Assembly: GCA_020633555.1 (NCBI GenBank)
Contig: JACKDL010000004.1
Coordinates: 124,001 to 188,000, forward strand
Source of the DNA: Myxococcales bacterium
Lineage (GTDB): Bacteria > Myxococcota_A > Bradymonadia > UBA7976 > UBA1532
DNA length: 64,000 nucleotides
Direction of reading: 5' to 3'
In this document: positions 36,733 to 44,597 of the stretch, in pieces
How the letters are laid out: each line of letters opens with the position of its first letter
Position numbering within the stretch: the first letter of the stretch is position 1
Program-made: the position numbers and the translations under genes
Notes under the pieces: generated by a model
The model's input: only the letters and a program-made list of their open reading frames with translations
Database searches by the model: none
What the model was told of the DNA's origin: nothing

Positions 36733-39700
36733 ATGCGCCGAGGCCCCAACCGTGCCGCGCGTCTCGCGCTCGCGCCCCTGGCCCTCATCGTGCTGGCGTG
36801 GGCCTCCGGGGCCTTCGCGCAGGGCGACAAGGCCCTGAACACCTTGACCCGGGTCGAGGTGCGCGAGACCGAGAAGGCCACCGAGATCGTGCTCAGCGGC
36901 GACACGCCGCCGACCTTCACGGTGTTCAAGCTCAGCGATCCCACGCGGCTCTTCGTGGACGTGTCGAACGCTGACATCGGCAAGGTCGACTCGCCCATCG
37001 AGGTGGACAATGGCGTCGTGAGCCAGATCACGGCGCTGCAGTTCAACGACGATGTCGTGCGGGTGGGGCGGCTCATCATCGGCCTTGAGGTCGACGCCTT
37101 GTACTCGGTGGAGGCCCGCGGCAACGACCTGTGGATCGTGGTCGACGCCAGTCAGCGCAAGACCAGGCGCCCCATCGTCATCAACCAGGGCGATCCCAAC
37201 GCCGCCGAGGCCGTGGCCGCTGCCGAGCGGCGGGCCGCCGAGGCTGAGGCGCGGGCGAAGGCCGCCGAGGCCCGTGTCCAGGCCGCGCAAGACGCGCAGG
37301 CGCAGGCGGTGGCGCAGGCGGACGCCGCGAAGGCGCAGGCCGAGGCAGCCCGCGAGCGGGCGAACGCGGCGACGGCCAGGCGACCGCCGCGGCGTCGCAG
37401 CGCAGCGAGGGGCCGACGCCGAGGCGCGCGCTCAGGCGGCAGCGGCTGCCCGTGACGCCGCCCTGGCTGAGGCCGCCGCGGCCGAGCAGCGTGCCCGCGA
37501 GGCCGAGGCCGCCGCCGACGTGCGCGTGGCTGCGGCCGAGGCCAAGGCGAGCGCGGCCCTTCAGCAGGCCGAGCAGGCCACCGCAGCGGCCGAGGCTCGG
37601 GTGCGTGAAGCCCAGCAGCTCGCGCAGCAGCGTGCGGGCGAGGCGGCCGCGGCCGAGGCCAAGGCGTCTTCGGCCGCGCAGGCCCTGGCGGACGCCAAGG
37701 CCGCGACCGCTGCCGCCGAGGCGCAGGCAGAGCAGGCCAGCGCCGACGCCAACGCCCGCGTGGCTGCCGCCGAGGCCCGTCTGAAGGAGGCCCAGGTGGC
37801 CGCCGCGGCCGCGAAGCAGAGCCAGGTGGCTGCCGAGGCGCGGGCCCGCGAGGCCGAGGCCGCCCAGACCGCTTCGCAGCAGGCGCTGGCGGCCGTGCAG
37901 GCGCGCGCTCAGGAGGCTCAGGCCGCCGCGCTCGCCGCGCGGGACGCCCAGGCCGCCGCGGAGGCCCGCGCCACGGAACTCGCCGCTGCCTCGGGCGCCG
38001 CCCGGGACGCTGCGGCGCAGGCCGAGCAGCGCGCCCGTGAGATGGCCGCGGCCGCTGAGGCCAAGGCCCAGGCTGCTGCGGCGGCGGAGCAGGAGGCACG
38101 CGCGCTGGCCCAGTCGGCCGAGACCCGCGCCAGCGAGGCGGCTCAGGCGGCCCAGGCCCAGCGCAGCGCGGCCGCCCAGGCCGAGCAGCAGGCGCTCGCG
38201 GCGTCCCAGCGCGCCAACGCCGCCGAAGAGCGGGCCATGGCCGCTGAGGCCCGGGCCAGCAAGGCCGAGGAGCGGGCGGCCGCCGCCGAGGAGCGGCTGG
38301 CGTCCATCGCGGCGGATCAGCGCGACGCCCAGGCGCGGGTGCGCGACCTCGAGAGCGCCCAGGCGGCCCTCGCGGCTCAGCTCGACTCGGCCAAGGCGGC
38401 GAACGACGCGGCGCGGACCCGCCAGCTCGAAGCCGAGGAGCAGGCCCGCCAGGCTGAGCTGGCCGCTCAGCAGGCGCGGCTGGCTCAGCTCGACTCCGCC
38501 CAGGCCAAGGGCGAGGCCGACAAGCGCATCGCCGACCTCGAGAACCAGATCGCCCAGGCCGAGACCGCGGCCGACGGCGAGTCGCTGGCGGATCTGCAGG
38601 CGGCCCTGTCGACCGCCCAGGCCGACGCCGCCCGCTACCAGCAGGAGCTCTCGAGCCGCGACCAGGCCCTGGCCAGCGCCCGCCAGACGGCGAACGACAG
38701 CCGCGCCCAGGCCGACCGCCTGACCGCAGCAGCGGCCGCGCCAGCGGCAGTCGTGGCCAAGCGGCGGATCACGGACGTGCGCTTCGACGACGAGGCCATG
38801 CGCACCCGGATCATCGTCAAGGTCCTGGGGGGCACCCCGTCGTGGCGGGTGAACAAGGAAGGCGAGCGGACCCGGGTGCTGGAGATCGACGACGCGATCA
38901 TCGAGCCGGCCCTGGAGCGCAGCTTGGACACCGCCGAGTTCCCCAGCGCCGTGCAGCTCGTCTCGAGCTTCCAGGCGCCCCCGCCCGGTGACCGGGTGCG
39001 CATCGCGGTGACCTTGAGCCAGAACGTGCAGGATGACGTGGCGTTCGATGGGGACCAGCTCGCCTGGACCTTCGCGAAGCCTACCGCGTCCCCGGCGGCC
39101 GTGGCCGCAGCCCCCATGCCCGTGCCGGGCGTGACTCCGCCGCCGGCTTCGACGGGCTACGCCGCCCCGCCGCCGGCGGGCTACGCCGCCGCGCCCGCGC
39201 CGGTCGGCTTCGCCCCGGACCGGGCGGCGGCCTATGTGGGCAACGCGCAGGTGGCGGCGGCGAACGGCGAGGCGCCCAGCAGCAAGCGCCGTCGGCGGCT
39301 GACCAAGAAGTACACCGGCCGCAAGATCAACATCGACATCAAGGACGGCGACATCCACAACATCCTCCGCCTGCTGGCGAAGGAAGGGAACGTCAACATC
39401 GTGACCAGCGACGAGGTGTCGGGCACGGTGACCCTGCACCTGAAGCTGGTGCCCTGGGATCAGGCGCTGGACATCATCCTGCGGTCCAAGGGCCTCGACA
39501 TGGTCCGTGAGGGCGACATCATCCGCGTGGCCCCCGCCGAGATCATCGCCAAGGAGCAGGCGGCGGAGCTCGAGAAGCTGAAGGTCAAGGAGCAGCTCGA
39601 GCCGCTCAAGGTGAAGCTGATCACCGTCAACCACGCCTCGGCCAACGACCTGGCGACGCAGGTGAAGACCTTGCTCTCCACCCGCGGCAAGGTCGACTTC

Positions 39701-40603
39701 GACAAGCGCACCAACACCCTGATCGTCAACGACGTGGCCGACCACATCGAGGCCGCGGTGGATCTGGTGCGGCGCCTGGACACCCAGACCTCGCAGATCC
39801 TGCTCCAGGCGCGCATCGTCGAGGTCAACACCAACGAGCTGCAGGAGCTGGGCATCCAGTGGGGCGGCAACGCCACCTCCAGCCCGGCGACCGGCAACGC
39901 CACGGGCCTGTACTTCCCCGGCATCATCGGGGTGGCCGGTGGCGCCGATGATCAGCAGATCCCCGCGCTGGGTCTGCCCACCAACCCGAACTTCGTCGTC
40001 AACCTGCCGGCGGCCGCGGGCGGCGGCTCGGGTGGTGCCCTGGGCATGCAGTTCGGCTCCATTGACGGCGCCTTCAACCTGAACGTGCGGCTGTCGGCCC
40101 TGGAGAACCGCGGGACCGTGCGGATCATCTCCGAGCCTCGCATCGCCACGCTCGACAACGTCAAGGCCACCATCAAGGACGGGGTGCGGATCCCGATCAG
40201 CCAGGTGTCGGCCGCGGGCATCCAGACCCAGTTCTTCGACGCCAACCTCGAGCTGCAGGCCACCCCGCAGGTCACCCAGGACGGCAACATCTACCTGGAC
40301 CTGAAGGTCACCAAGTCGACGCCGGACTTCCAGAACACTGCGGCCCGCGGCGACCCGACCATCCTCACGAAGGAGGCCAACACGCGACTGTTGATGGCCG
40401 ACGGCGAGACCATGGTCATTGGTGGCATCTACAGCTCGCAGGCGGGCTACAGCTACGCCGAGGTCCCCCTGCTGGGCCGGATCCCCATCATCGGGGCGCT
40501 GTTCCGGAAGTACACCGAGGACAACCGTCGCTCCGAGCTGCTCATCTTCGTGACGCCCCAGATCATGAACCGGCGCGAGTCCTCGGTCCGCACGGGTCAG
40601 TGA
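36733..40603 (+). CDS. pilQ: Type IV pilus secretin PilQ, with two apparent frameshifts and a long Ala-rich insert
   Basis: PilQ forms the outer-membrane pilus pore. ATG 36733 has AAGGGGA upstream and leads straight into a signal peptide; GTG 36706 is the alternative. The frame breaks twice. AMIN domain 1 (about 40-140) is read in one frame up to about 37377. A short stretch to about 37410 (QATAAASQRSE) makes sense only in the second, and the rest in the third. Restoring one C near 37377 and one G in the run 37409-37412 gives a 1290-residue protein. Next come about 520 residues of Ala-rich helix (155-673), AMIN domain 2 (676-782), STN (860-933), the secretin N-domain and the secretin core (GETMVIGGIYSS, VPLLGRIPIIGALFR). 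Sequencing error is the likeliest cause of the breaks. Confidence 0.9.
37375..37414 (+). other. pilQ: Site of two apparent single-base deletions in pilQ
   Basis: Alanine-rich coding potential moves from phase 1 to phase 0 at about 37377 and to phase 2 at about 37411. Each move equals loss of one base, at a CC (37376-37377) and at a GGGG run (37409-37412). The two losses are 34 bases apart. No stop is met in the final frame before the natural end at 40603. Confidence 0.85.
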
Positions 40604-41091
40604 GGCCCGGGCAGGTCTGCCTGTCGGGCTACATGGGGACCGGGAAGTCCACCGTGGGTCCACTCCTGGCCGAGCGCCTCGGCCGTCCCTTCATCGATCT
40701 CGACACCCACATCGAGCGGATCGCTGGCCTGACCGTGGCCCAGATCTTCCAAGCGGAGGGCGAGGCGGGTTTCCGTCGGCGCGAGGCCGACGCCCTGAAG
40801 CGCGTGCTGGGCGGTGAGCCTGCCGTCATTGCGCTCGGCGGGGGGGCGGTCGTGGATCCGGTCAGCCGGGCGCTCATCCGCGCGGAGGCGGTGCTCATCA
40901 CGCTCACGGCCGAACCTGCGACGCTCCGCGCGCGCCTCGCGGACTGCGGCGGGCGGCCGCTCGCGGCGGGTGATCCGTTGGCGCGGCTGGCCGGCCGCGC
41001 AGAGGCGTACGCTGACTGTGATCTGACCGTCCCGACCGATGGCCAGCGCCCGGAGCAGATCGCCGCCGCGATCGCGGAGGCCGTGGCTTGA
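40600..41091 (+). CDS. aroK: Shikimate kinase
   Basis: GTG 40600 overlaps the pilQ stop (GTGA), and the product has 163 residues. It phosphorylates shikimate in aromatic amino acid synthesis. Walker A is GYMGTGKS (residues 10-17). The shikimate site shows FIDLDTHIE, FRRREADALK and ALGGGAVVDP, and the lid region has ADCGGRPLA. Slightly short but complete. Placement after pilQ and before aroB is the classic pilMNOPQ-aroKB order. Confidence 0.96.
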   Translation: MRPGQVCLSGYMGTGKSTVGPLLAERLGRPFIDLDTHIERIAGLTVAQIFQAEGEAGFRRREADALKRVLGGEPAVIALGGGAVVDPVSRALIRAEAVLITLTAEPATLRARLADCGGRPLAAGDPLARLAGRAEAYADCDLTVPTDGQRPEQIAAAIAEAVA

Positions 41092-42188
41092 CCGCGTTGA
41101 CCGTGGCCCTGGGCGATCGCAGCTACCCGGTGTACTTCGAGCATGCCGCGGAGTCAGCGCTGGTGGCGCGGGTGGTCAAGACCGCCCGCCATGGCCGCGC
41201 CCTGGTGGTGTCCGACGAGAGGGTGGCGCGGCTGCACGGCGAGCGCCTGGTCGAGGCGCTGCGGGCGGCGGGCTTGCAGGCGGTGCTCCTTCAGTTCGCC
41301 GAGGGGGAGGCGAGCAAGACCCTGGCCACGGTGGCCCGCCTGGCCGACGAGGCCATCCGCTTCGGCGTGGATCGCACCACGCCTGTCGTGGCCTTGGGGG
41401 GCGGCCTGACCGGCGACGTCGCGGGCCTCCTCGCGGCGCTCCTGCTGCGCGGCGTGCCCCTCATCCAGGTGCCCACCACGACCCTGAGCCAGGTGGACAG
41501 CAGCGTGGGTGGCAAGACGGGGGTCAATCACCCCCTGGGCAAGAACCTGATCGGCGCCTTCCACCAGCCCGCCTGGGTCCAGGTGGACACGGCCTACCTG
41601 GACAGCCTGCCGCTGCGGGACCGGCGGGCGGGGCTCGCCGAGGCGGTGAAGCATGCAGCGCTGGCGAGCCCCGCGCTCCTCGCCGCGCTCACGGCGCTCC
41701 CGGCGGACCTGCCCCCGAGGGCCTTGGGGCCCCTGATCCAGGCTGCGGTGGCCATCAAGGCCCAAGTGGTGGCGGCAGACGAGCGGGAAGCCGGCCAGCG
41801 GCAGATCCTGAACCTGGGCCATACGCTGGGCCACGCGCTGGAGAGCGCCTCCCACGAGCACACCGCGGGGGAGGCTCCCCTGCGTCACGGTGAGGCCGTG
41901 AGCCTGGGGTTGGCCTGGGCCCTCGAGGAGTCTGTGGCCCATACGGGGCTGCCGCCGGGGGACGCCGAGCAAGTGCGCTCGGCCTTGATTCAATTGGGGC
42001 TGCCGGTGGACTGGCGCCCCCGCGTGACCGCCGCGGTCATCGACCGACTGGCGTCCGACAAGAAGATCAGGGGAGAATACGTGCACCTGATCCTGCTGGC
42101 TGGGCTGGGTCGGCCCCTTATCGTGCCGGTCACGCTCCAGGATCTACGCGCGCGGCTTCTCCGCGCCATCGATGGGAGGACTCGATGA
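41088..42188 (+). CDS. aroB: 3-dehydroquinate synthase
   Basis: TTG 41088 overlaps the aroK stop, and the product has 366 residues. It converts DAHP to 3-dehydroquinate with NAD and a divalent metal. The NAD site is GGGLTGDVAGLLA and the substrate region QVDSSVGGKTGVNHPLGKN. Metal ligands are the Glu of LAEAVKHA, the His of LNLGHTLGHALE and the His of LRHGEAVSLGLA. All are present. Its stop overlaps the next gene (ATGA), suggesting one transcript from pilM to 42997. Confidence 0.97.
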   Translation: MTALTVALGDRSYPVYFEHAAESALVARVVKTARHGRALVVSDERVARLHGERLVEALRAAGLQAVLLQFAEGEASKTLATVARLADEAIRFGVDRTTPVVALGGGLTGDVAGLLAALLLRGVPLIQVPTTTLSQVDSSVGGKTGVNHPLGKNLIGAFHQPAWVQVDTAYLDSLPLRDRRAGLAEAVKHAALASPALLAALTALPADLPPRALGPLIQAAVAIKAQVVAADEREAGQRQILNLGHTLGHALESASHEHTAGEAPLRHGEAVSLGLAWALEESVAHTGLPPGDAEQVRSALIQLGLPVDWRPRVTAAVIDRLASDKKIRGEYVHLILLAGLGRPLIVPVTLQDLRARLLRAIDGRTR

Positions 42189-42997
42189 GCCACCACGCCG
42201 CCCTTCGCCGCCTCGCTCTGGGTCTGGGGCTGGCCATGGCCGCCTGCACCGCCGAGCCCACCAGCTTGACGATCCTGCAGATGCAGCCGCTGGACAGCGA
42301 CTGTGTGCCCGTGCAGGACAGCCAGCTTGCGGTCGCCCGTGGGGTGGTCGACATCGCGCTGGCCACCAGCTACGTGGCGTTCCCGCTGGCGCGCAACAAC
42401 ATGGTCGACATCGTGAACGCGCGGTCGTTCCAGGCCCGCGACGGGCGCATCAAGTCTCACGATGTGCTCTTGCGCGAGGCCGTGGTCGACTACACGACGC
42501 TCGACCCGATCACGGCGACGCTGCCCCAGCGCCGGGTGATCCCGCTGTCGGGCACCATCCAGATCAACACCCAGGTGGCCCTTGGCGTGGAGCTGCTGGA
42601 CCCGGGCATGGTGCAGGCCATCCGGCAGTCGCCCGAGTTCCTGGTGATCGACTCGCAGGATCAGGCCCGCCCGATCCGCACCCAGGTGACCATGGTCGCC
42701 AAGATCACCCTGCGGGGGAACCTGCCCGATGGCAGCGAGATCGAGAGCAACGAGCTGCGCTTCCCGATCCAGATCTGCAACGGCTGCCGGGTGACGTACC
42801 CGCCCGAGGCCATCGACGACGCGGCGGGTCGCACGCCCAACTGCCTGGCCTTGAACCTTGCGGACGAGACCCGCGAGGCGCCCGTCTGCCCTGCCTTCAT
42901 CGGCACGGACGATCGCTTCGTCGACTGCCGCGACTGCCAGGGCTTCGCGGTGGACAGCCTGGCCCGGCAGCTCTGCCAGCCGCCCGCGGGGCTCTGA
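42185..42997 (+). CDS. Cys-rich lipoprotein of unknown function
   Basis: ATG 42185 overlaps the aroB stop (ATGA) and has GGGAGGA upstream. The product has 270 residues. Its lipobox is GLAMAAC, so it is a lipoprotein. The mature part is beta-rich (RRVIPLSGTIQINTQVALGV, TQVTMVAKITLRG). The C-terminal third has seven or so Cys, including ICNGC, PVCPAF and CRDCQGF, which may form disulfides. No known domain is recognised. It is the last gene of the pil-aro run. Confidence 0.78.
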   Translation: MSHHAALRRLALGLGLAMAACTAEPTSLTILQMQPLDSDCVPVQDSQLAVARGVVDIALATSYVAFPLARNNMVDIVNARSFQARDGRIKSHDVLLREAVVDYTTLDPITATLPQRRVIPLSGTIQINTQVALGVELLDPGMVQAIRQSPEFLVIDSQDQARPIRTQVTMVAKITLRGNLPDGSEIESNELRFPIQICNGCRVTYPPEAIDDAAGRTPNCLALNLADETREAPVCPAFIGTDDRFVDCRDCQGFAVDSLARQLCQPPAGL

Positions 42998-43010
42998 GCC
43001 GCACCTCGAA

Positions 43011-43039
43011 TTGACAACTGCGCCCCAGGTCGTCTGAAT
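43011..43039 (+). promoter_or_regulatory. Candidate promoter for the roadblock-aroQ-efp run
   Basis: A perfect -35 TTGACA (43011-43016) is followed after 17 bases by CTGAAT (43034-43039), a 3/6 match to -10. It lies in the only gap (68 bases) between the lipoprotein and roadblock genes. The GGGGGGGAG ribosome site and GTG 43066 follow closely. Confidence 0.5.
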
Positions 43040-43048
43040 GGCGACCTG
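43026..43048. promoter_or_regulatory. Operator-like palindrome over the candidate promoter
   Basis: CAGGTCG (43026-43032) and CGACCTG (43042-43048) form a perfect inverted repeat around 9 bases that contain the candidate -10. Its position would let a dimeric regulator block RNA polymerase. A hairpin in RNA is the other reading. Confidence 0.5.
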
Positions 43049-43065
43049 AATTCCGGGGGGGAGCC

Positions 43066-43425
43066 GTGTTCCAGCCGACGCTCGCACACATCGTCAAGAA
43101 GGTGGACGGCGCCATGGGCGCGGCGGTGCTCAGCCTGGAAGGGCTGGTCATCGAGGCCATCGACGGCGCCGGGCAGCCGATGACCCCCGAGCCGGCCCTG
43201 GCCGACGCCTATGGGCCCGTCTTCAAGCAGCTCATCGAGGCGGGGGACGCGGTGGACGCGGGTGAGCTGGATCGCCTGACCATCGAGAGCCCCGATCGGG
43301 CCTGGCTGGTGCGTCGCCTGAGCGAGCACTACGTAGCCGCCCTCACCGTCCGGGCCGGGACCGCCCTGTCCAAGGCGCACTATCACCTGCGGGTGGCCGC
43401 GCCGGATCTCGCCAAGGAACTCTGA
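43066..43425 (+). CDS. Roadblock/LC7-domain protein
   Basis: This 119-residue protein starts at GTG 43066 after GGGGGGAG. It is one roadblock/LC7 domain: IVKKVDGAMGAAVLSLEGLVIEAI, a helix with YGPVFKQLIEAG, then RLTIESPDRAWLVRRLSEHYVAALTV. In myxobacteria the best-known member is MglB, the GTPase-activating partner of MglA. No MglA-like GTPase gene is next door, and this protein is shorter than MglB, so the partner is unknown. It likely dimerises and modulates a small GTPase or a scaffold. It is co-oriented with aroQ, 6 bases downstream. Confidence 0.85.
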   Translation: MFQPTLAHIVKKVDGAMGAAVLSLEGLVIEAIDGAGQPMTPEPALADAYGPVFKQLIEAGDAVDAGELDRLTIESPDRAWLVRRLSEHYVAALTVRAGTALSKAHYHLRVAAPDLAKEL

Positions 43426-43431
43426 GCCAAG

Positions 43432-43884
43432 TTGAGCCGTCGCCTGATGATGCTCAACGGCCCCAACCTGAACTTGTTGGGGGCCCGCGAGCCCGAGCTG
43501 TACGGCCGGACCACTCTGGACGCGCTGGAGGCCGACATGACGGCCCGGGCGGCCGAGGCCGGTGCCGAGTTGCTGTGCGTGCAGTCGAACCACGAGGGGA
43601 CGCTCATCGACGCGCTGCACGACGCCCGCCAGAGCTGCGACGGCGTCATCCTCAACCCCGCGGGCTATGGGCACACGAGCGTCGCCTTGCGCGACGCCCT
43701 CATCGCCTGCGAGCGCCCGGCGGTCGAAGTGCACCTGAGCAACATCGCCCGCCGTGAACCCTTTCGACACAAGACACTGACCGCTGACGTCGCCATCGGC
43801 ACCATCAGCGGTTTCGGTGTGCTGGGCTACCGGCTTGCCCTGCAAGCCTTGCTGGCACACCTCGACGCCCTCGGAGAGCACTGA
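43432..43884 (+). CDS. aroQ: Type II 3-dehydroquinate dehydratase
   Basis: This 150-residue enzyme removes water from 3-dehydroquinate in the shikimate pathway. TTG 43432 opens the frame; ATG 43447 is an alternative that would trim five residues close to the conserved MLNGPNLNLLG. Key parts are the catalytic Tyr in EPELYGRTTL, VQSNHEGTLIDAL, ILNPAGYGHTSVAL and the catalytic His in VEVHLSNIARREPFR. All type II residues are present. It joins aroK and aroB 2.3 kb upstream. Its stop overlaps the efp ATG. Confidence 0.95.
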   Translation: MSRRLMMLNGPNLNLLGAREPELYGRTTLDALEADMTARAAEAGAELLCVQSNHEGTLIDALHDARQSCDGVILNPAGYGHTSVALRDALIACERPAVEVHLSNIARREPFRHKTLTADVAIGTISGFGVLGYRLALQALLAHLDALGEH

Positions 43885-44444
43885 TGTACGCCACCCAGGA
43901 TTTTCGGAAGAACCTCAAGATCGACTACGAGGGCAGCCTCTGGGTCATCACGGAGGCCAGCCACGTCAAGCCCGGCAAGGGCGTCGCGTTCGTCAAGACG
44001 CGGATCAAGAACATGATCGACGGCCGCGTGCTGCAGATCAACTTCCGGTCCGGCGACAAGGTGGGCAAGCCCGACGTGCAGGAGCGCACCATGCAGGCGC
44101 TCTACTCGGACGGCGAGTCCTGGCACTTCATGGACACCACCACCTACAACCAGGTGGCGATCCGCATCGAGGATCTCGGCGACGAGGCGCTCTTCCTGCA
44201 GGAGAACACCAACGTCGACGTGCTGTTCTACAACAACCGTCCCGTGGGTGTGCAGCTCCCCAACTTCGTGGAGCTGCTGATCACCGAGTGCGATCCCGGC
44301 GTGCGCGGCGACACCGCCCAGGGCGGCACCAAGCCGGCCACCGTCGAGACCGGCGCGGTGGTCCAGGTGCCCCTGTTCGTCGAGAACGGTGAGACCATCA
44401 AGATCGACACCCGCACGGGTGAGTACGTCAGCCGAGTGAAGTGA
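43884..44444 (+). CDS. efp: Translation elongation factor P
   Basis: This 186-residue EF-P relieves ribosome stalling at polyproline, a useful trait since many proteins here have Pro runs. The modification loop HVKPGKGVAF places Lys32 where E. coli Lys34 is beta-lysylated. Three beta-barrel domains are complete, ending in GETIKIDTRTGEYVSRVK. The PGKG loop suits EpmA-type lysylation, but no epmA or epmB is in the window. ATG 43884 shares one base with the aroQ stop. Confidence 0.97.
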   Translation: MYATQDFRKNLKIDYEGSLWVITEASHVKPGKGVAFVKTRIKNMIDGRVLQINFRSGDKVGKPDVQERTMQALYSDGESWHFMDTTTYNQVAIRIEDLGDEALFLQENTNVDVLFYNNRPVGVQLPNFVELLITECDPGVRGDTAQGGTKPATVETGAVVQVPLFVENGETIKIDTRTGEYVSRVK

Positions 44445-44450
44445 GCCTCC

Positions 44451-44475
44451 GGGCGACCTCGATCGGGGGTCGCCC
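44451..44475. terminator. Hairpin directly after efp
   Basis: GGGCGACC (44451-44458) and GGTCGCCC (44468-44475) form a perfect 8-bp stem with a 9-base loop, 6 bases after the efp stop. There is no U-tract, so it may slow or protect the transcript end rather than terminate by itself. Confidence 0.5.
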
Positions 44476-44491
44476 CGGCGGGCCCGCTACC

Positions 44492-44521
44492 TTGACGGCG
44501 CGATCCCGCCCTCATTACCAT
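44492..44521 (+). promoter_or_regulatory. Candidate promoter of the TPR gene
   Basis: TTGACG (44492-44497, 5/6) is followed after 18 bases by TACCAT (44516-44521, 4/6). It lies between the efp hairpin and GTG 44598, leaving a leader of about 70 bases. Confidence 0.4.
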
Positions 44522-44597
44522 CGCCCGAGCCGGCGCCCGCTGTGAGCTCTCGCAGGCGGGTGCGCCCGGCCGTCGCCCGAACCATGAGGACGCGCAG

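Noticed and set aside
37375..37414. Programmed ribosomal frameshifting in pilQ
   Set aside because: Two separate one-base losses are needed, with no slippery heptamer or evident pseudoknot. Sequencing error or a true mutation explains it better.
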